Source: Pseudopyrenochaeta lycopersici (lineage: Eukaryota; Ascomycota; Dothideomycetes; Pleosporales; Pseudopyrenochaetaceae). Taken from it: a stretch of DNA of 64,000 bases. The notes beneath the pieces were generated by a model. The model made no database searches, was not told the origin of the DNA, and saw nothing but the letters and a program-made list of their open reading frames with translations. Both the position numbers and the translations under genes were made by a program. The stretch lies in NCBI GenBank assembly GCA_003313425.1, contig NHZP01000004.1, forward strand, positions 744,001-808,000, given 5' to 3'. How positions within the stretch are numbered: the first letter of the stretch is position 1; every line of letters begins with the position of its first letter. This document shows, one piece after another, positions 59,789 through 64,000 of this stretch.

Positions 59789-61974
59789 TCATTTGAACAT
59801 TCCCACAACCCCACTGAAGCTCACTCTCTTCGGCTTCTTCTTCCCACTACTTCCAGCTGCATATGTTTCAACTCCTTGCACCACAGGAGCGGCCAATACC
59901 ACAGGAGCAGGCAAATCCAACAGCTCAACAAGAACGTTACAGACGCCATCTGCCCAGACGGAAAATGCCCTCTCGAGCAGCATGGCATACCACTCCTTCG
60001 CGTTACCAATTGTTTTCCAGCCCTCCGGGCCGATAGTCTTGATAATGTAGCGGGGGAGGAGTTTAATCTCGGCGTCAGTGTCATCGTTGAATATTGGGTT
60101 GACCCTGGATTCGGATGTAGAAGGAGCACTGGAGAGGGCGTTCTCATCATGAGGCGCTTTCGGATTAGTAGAAGGGGGTTCTGGTGAGGTGCTCGGCTCG
60201 ACGACTAGCGAAGCATGACTGATGGGCCGTTGCCGGCCTTCTGTAGGAGCTAGACCCGGTGCTGTATTATCTCCGTTAACAGTCTCATTAGATAATGCAT
60301 TAGCAGCAGCAGCAAGCCCACGAAGATTCTCAGCGCCAATTCGGCTTTCCTGGGTCACTAGCTTGTCTCGGACTTCGGGATATTTTGCCTTGGCCCTCTG
60401 GAGCAGGATTACAACATGCTGGAGAAAGTCGCCCCATTCATACCAGGCTAGATGCTTTTGGGGAGTTTCGGGGGTGATGCGCATTTCATCAAGCTTGATG
60501 CTTGGTTTGGAGCCTCTAGGAGCGAGCGTAAGGAATATGTTAATGTGAGAAAGGTCTGGTGCGGCTGGCCCTTCGGTTGGAAGCTAGGGTTCGGATCAGC
60601 AGGCTTGGATCTAAAAGGATAAACAGAGTCATAATGGATATCGGATCAACTAACCTTTACGCGTGTTGGATCAGACGCTTTAGCCTCCGCCTCCGCAAGT
60701 GTTGTTCGGTCGCGGTCTGGATGTTTTCTGTATCTTCCGGGGAGCGAGTTGAATTTAACCATGGCGTCAATGGATGCTGATGGTGAAGGAGGCTGCGAGA
60801 GTTGTATCGGTTGATCGAGGTTCGGGTCGAAGGCCGACTGCAACTGCTGCTCAACATCTTGTCCTGTACCATTGTCCATCTGCTGAAAGGAAGCTTCCAC
60901 GCTACCCTCTTTCTCCTTCTTCTTCGTACCTCCCTTCCTTGTCTCAATAGCATACTGCCGCTGCCGCTCATTTGTGACCATACGCCGCATCAGAGGGGTG
61001 ACCAAACTGATAATCTTGTTGCCATCACGCGGCCATATGAGCCTTGCCTCTGGGCCAGTTAACTTATCTTCTCCTAGCGCACGCGCTGCATCGATTGCCT
61101 CCCTTTCTCCAGGCTTCTCGACGTGCTCACCGAAGAAGTGCTCCCCGGCTTTATCATTCAGGAAGTCACGGACGCAATTGAACAGCCGCAACTTGACCAT
61201 GTCTGTATCGCCTTTACCACGATTCCCAACACAATTTTGCCGTTCCGGATGGGCCGTGTCGAGCATGTACGTCTTCGCTTGTGCCTGGAGCTGCAGAAAG
61301 TTTTCCGAGCTGAGTTGTAGCGACATGAAGAGCTTTGACATGGGCGGTCGTGTGTACTTGCGAGATGTCCTCTCGGATGAGCGACGAAAGAGTGCGGCGG
61401 CGGAGTGAACACCTGCTGCACGAGCATTACTTAGGAGAGCCTCATTTGAAGGCAGCACATTGGCATGTTCAGAGTCACCACGCAGATTACGGTCACTGGC
61501 TTGCAGCTGAGGATCTGTAGGCACATCAACCCTTCGCCTTTTGGCACCGAGGACCTCATCTGCTTGGTATGCAATGGCAGCGTCGGCAGGTGGGGAGCTG
61601 GAGGCCCGCTTCCTCTTGCCTTTACCTTGCACCGCCGGACCTGCCACGGCCGCGTCGTCGACATTCATGGCTTGGGCAGGCTGTCCCGCAGCTTGAGCTG
61701 TTGTTGCAGCCTCCAGCAGCTCCGCGAGATTATGGCTCTCCTCAAATGTGTTGTCCGCTGAGGCTTGTCGGGCAGAATGTTCGGAATACATAGAATGATG
61801 GAGAGGGTCAAGCGGGGAAGCGACAGCGGCAGCAGCAGCGGCGGCGGCAGCAGCGGCAGAGAGGACATATTCATCGTCTTCGGGCACGAACTGAGGCGGT
61901 ACAGCGTTTGTACTGTTGGTTGCATTGATGAACTGGCCGGCGCGCATCTGGTAGTAGGGCGCGTTTGCCGCCAT
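59789..61974 (-). CDS. Conserved hypothetical protein with Ala tract, 704 residues
   Basis: Exons 60655-61974 and 59789-60583. The 71-base intron has a GTTAGT donor and the acceptor CCCTAG; an earlier TTTTAG would give an immediate stop, while the chosen one reads RVK-LPTEGPAAPDLSHINIF. The N-terminus has an 11-Ala run (61825-61857). A basic patch (GKGKRKRASSS, GAKRRRVDV) is a likely bipartite nuclear signal. The central part, about 215-350, looks folded: MSKLFMSLQLSSENFLQLQA, VKLRLFNCVRDFLNDKAGEH, LTGPEARLIWPRDGNKIISL. After the intron, KHLAWYEWGDFLQHVVILLQ and KLLPRYIIKTIGPEGWKTIG are further conserved-looking helices, with GKKKPKRVSF near the end. A nuclear, perhaps transcription-related, protein is inferred; no family is recognised. 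Confidence 0.78.
61825..61857 (-). repeat. GCN run encoding 11 Ala
   Basis: Eleven consecutive GCC/GCT codons near the N-terminus of the 704-residue protein. Mixed codons suggest an old tract, not recent slippage. Confidence 0.85.
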
Positions 61975-62818
61975 GGAAGCTGGTGCGTCCCGAGGCCGGA
62001 ATTTTTGCGATCAAACAAGGCTGATGGCAGTGGGGTATGAGCTGGCAATGCACGAGTGTAAGTGTCTGAGTCAAGGTATGAGAGTGCGCGCAATGAAAAT
62101 GAAGAAGTGGACTGGATCGACTCGATTAGAACAGTTCAGGCGCGACATCGAAGCTCTTTTGTATGCTATATCCCACCAAGTTTGGTTTGACCTCGAGACA
62201 GGTGTACAGTTTGGTGTGAATGAGGGAATTAGGGCTTGGTTTGATCTGGATTGCAGCATAGTCTGATCCGAGGATCGAGATGGAGGGCATGGTTTGATAC
62301 GAAAGATGGGCATCGGAGACGGGATCTGGTTTGATTGCGGACGAAGAAAACATGTACCAGCAGTTTGCGCACCTGATGTGGGGGTGCTGGTTGCTTGCTG
62401 TCATGTCAGAATGACAAGCAGTAGCTGAGCAGCGTGATTGTGAGTCGCGACGAGTATGGTGGTTTGTGTTGTTTGCATTGTTGAGCAAACACGCAGGCAT
62501 GTGATTGGTTTTGCAATTCAGCAAACTGCGATTAGATAAGCAAATATGTTCAGAAGCATACATTCCGTCCAAAAAGTTAGAGTGAAAAGAGTCACTTGCG
62601 GTTTAGCGGACGTATATGGAATCTGAACAAGTGCGTGACATTATAATCCAAAGTCTTAGAAAACTTCGAAGTGGACCATCCACAAGCCGTGAGCCTATAT
62701 CATCACGCCATCAAGAGCCTAAAGGAGCATTATCTATCCCCCTATATGTAACGCCATTAATGCGGTATCATTTGCGGCAAGATGCGCCCGCACCCAGTCG
62801 CCAAAATCGGAAGATTAA
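61975..62818. promoter_or_regulatory. Intergenic region with TGGTTTGA array
   Basis: Promoter region of the 704-residue gene and 3' flank of the DUF3431 gene. Holds four TGGTTTGA elements (see repeat). A 68-codon plus frame at 62616-62822 shows no features. Confidence 0.5.
62183..62334. repeat. Four spaced copies of TGGTTTGA
   Basis: Copies begin at 62183, 62237, 62290 and 62327, with a degenerate TTTGGTGTGA near 62209. Spacing is 54, 53 and 37 bases. They lie 210 to 360 bases before the start at 61974 (reading TCAAACCA on that gene's strand). Confidence 0.6.
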
Positions 62819-64000
62819 CTAGAAATCATCGCCCTCGTGCCATTCTCTCCCCGCCTCACTTGCCCTGTTCTTTGGGTCCTGGCCTCTAAGCTCCGCCTCA
62901 TGTTTGAGATTATCAACAATTGGTCTTAACCGATCAATCTCCCGTTGGAACTCCTCATTTTTGCCCTCCTCCGGTATCTCGAGCTTCTCCAATTTGTCAA
63001 GCTCGCCCTTTTCCTCCGCCTCCTGGCGCGCTTTCTTCTTTTCTTCCCACTCTCTGAGATCCCTTTCGCGATCCCCTAGCTCATTTTTCAGGACGGTAAA
63101 GTCGGAATAGGCTTCCTCGCCGCCGAAGCATGTGCCGAACTGATCACAGAAACAAACATGCTCCGCGGGGCAATATATGTTTTCTCCTGTGAAGACGAAT
63201 TGCCAGACATACTCCCAAATCCGACCACTGATGTAGTCTGGGAGCTTCGTGTTAAACAGCCAGTCTCTGTACCACACGTACTGCGCGTACGGTTTCGCTT
63301 GAATACGTTCTCTTGACAGGGCGAATTGCGCACAGCACGGTTGCGCGAGGACGCTCGGGACTTCATCGAGGGGGAAAATCTCGCTCCAAGACTTGGCTAG
63401 CACAACCTCTTCCTGCTTGTAGTCATTCTGCTCGGTTTCGCCGGGGTGCATCCAGTCCGGACACCCGGGGTTCCAGCTACACCGCATATTCACAAACCCT
63501 TCTCTCCAGACGCGCTGCCGACTCAGGCGTGTAACCAAAAGGTGTGCGTCATTACCAAGCATATCATCGTTGTGCCACGCTAACTGATGCGCGTGCATGA
63601 AGATAGCCACGTCAGGTAGGTTGTCGTAGTTCTCAATAATCCAAGATAGATAGACCATGACTTCGTGGCCCTTGTTCTTGGGTGGATGATGAGGAGCAGT
63701 CGGATCGTCAGCAACATAAACCACCTTTTCCTGTTGGGGCATCTTTTCATCCATCCAATCTATGTTTTCGCCTTTTGTTTTGGCAATCACAAGCGTCGAG
63801 GTGTAGTTGTGCCCCGGTTGCATAGGCGAGCCCTTCTTGAAAATTGGTTTTGGGTTCCAATTTGCATAGTCTGGATCCTTCGCTGACCCATGCGAGACGC
63901 CTCCACCGGTACTTGGTGGTTTCGCATTGTCACCAATATGATCCCCAAGTCCAATATGTTGCGGTAGGCCCTGCCACGCTTCGCGACTGTCTATACTCGA
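62819..64000 (-). CDS. DUF3431 family protein (5' end outside window)
   Basis: The frame is open from the window edge to the TAG at 62819, giving 393 residues of the C-terminal part. DUF3431 features are visible: the start of the domain GHNYTSTLVIAKTKGENIDW, VVYVADDPTAPHHPPKNKGH, EVMVYLSWIIENYDNLPDVA, then IFMHAHQLAWHND, RCSWNPGCPDWMHPG, PSVLAQPCCAQFALSRERIQ and YVWYRDWLFNTKL, with conserved Cys pairs, and WEYVWQFVFTGENIYCPAEH at the end. The family is a fungal glycosyltransferase-like group, usually with an N-terminal signal anchor, which here would be beyond the window. An unusual charged coiled-coil tail of about 90 residues follows (RERDLREWEEKKKARQEAEE onwards). Upstream residues are Gly/His-rich and polar, so another exon with the membrane anchor is expected. 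Confidence 0.88.
   Translation of the reverse strand, partial: SSIDSREAWQGLPQHIGLGDHIGDNAKPPSTGGGVSHGSAKDPDYANWNPKPIFKKGSPMQPGHNYTSTLVIAKTKGENIDWMDEKMPQQEKVVYVADDPTAPHHPPKNKGHEVMVYLSWIIENYDNLPDVAIFMHAHQLAWHNDDMLGNDAHLLVTRLSRQRVWREGFVNMRCSWNPGCPDWMHPGETEQNDYKQEEVVLAKSWSEIFPLDEVPSVLAQPCCAQFALSRERIQAKPYAQYVWYRDWLFNTKLPDYISGRIWEYVWQFVFTGENIYCPAEHVCFCDQFGTCFGGEEAYSDFTVLKNELGDRERDLREWEEKKKARQEAEEKGELDKLEKLEIPEEGKNEEFQREIDRLRPIVDNLKHEAELRGQDPKNRASEAGREWHEGDDF

Overview
The window is nuclear DNA of a filamentous ascomycete, most probably Pleosporales (Dothideomycetes). The evidence is about 24 protein genes with short spliceosomal introns (44 to 196 bases), GTRNGT-type donors and CTRAY-like branch points; a microbial rhodopsin whose residue numbering (D139, D150, K270) matches the Leptosphaeria maculans proton pump as I remember it; and typical fungal families such as PHO85, mitochondrial uS8m, DUF1996, DUF2264, DUF3431 and ZIP/MFS transporters. 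I joined exons by hand from splice signals and reading phase. All family calls are from recognition of motifs, not from searches.

Layout. 0-7 kb: the 3' part of an MFS transporter, an aldehyde dehydrogenase-like protein that has lost its catalytic Cys and Glu, a small orphan gene, and a large FAD monooxygenase fused to an acetoacetate-decarboxylase-like domain. 7-18 kb: a membrane-anchored PPxY protein, a Pro/Gln-rich protein, mitoribosomal uS8m, a single-pass Ser/Thr-stalk surface protein with a GC-AG intron, and a Marvel-like four-helix membrane protein. 18-27 kb: a 1030-residue DUF8004-like protein, a coiled-coil protein with an FFHA-type triplet, and DNA polymerase kappa. 27-36 kb: a ZIP zinc transporter divergent from the rhodopsin, a protein made of three 44-residue RPEL repeats, and a sugar/quinate-type MFS transporter. 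37-45 kb: DUF2264 protein, a hypothetical protein, PHO85-type CDK and a zinc alcohol dehydrogenase. 47-64 kb: a secreted DUF1996 protein with a 19-base exon, two small genes, an aldo/keto reductase, an F-box/LRR protein, an Ala-rich protein and the 3' part of a DUF3431 protein.

The genes do not form an obvious pathway or a secondary-metabolite cluster: there is no PKS, NRPS, terpene cyclase or pathway regulator. Gene-poor gaps of 1.5 to 2.5 kb (14.1-16.1, 28.8-30.3, 44.6-47.1, 48.3-50.5, 51.1-53.1, 53.3-55.1 kb) hold only short chance reading frames. I found no tRNA, rRNA, CRISPR array or intact transposon. The items most worth a second look are the monooxygenase-decarboxylase fusion, the ALDH pseudoenzyme, the PPxY membrane protein, the exact 44-residue RPEL tandem array, and two small promoter repeat arrays.
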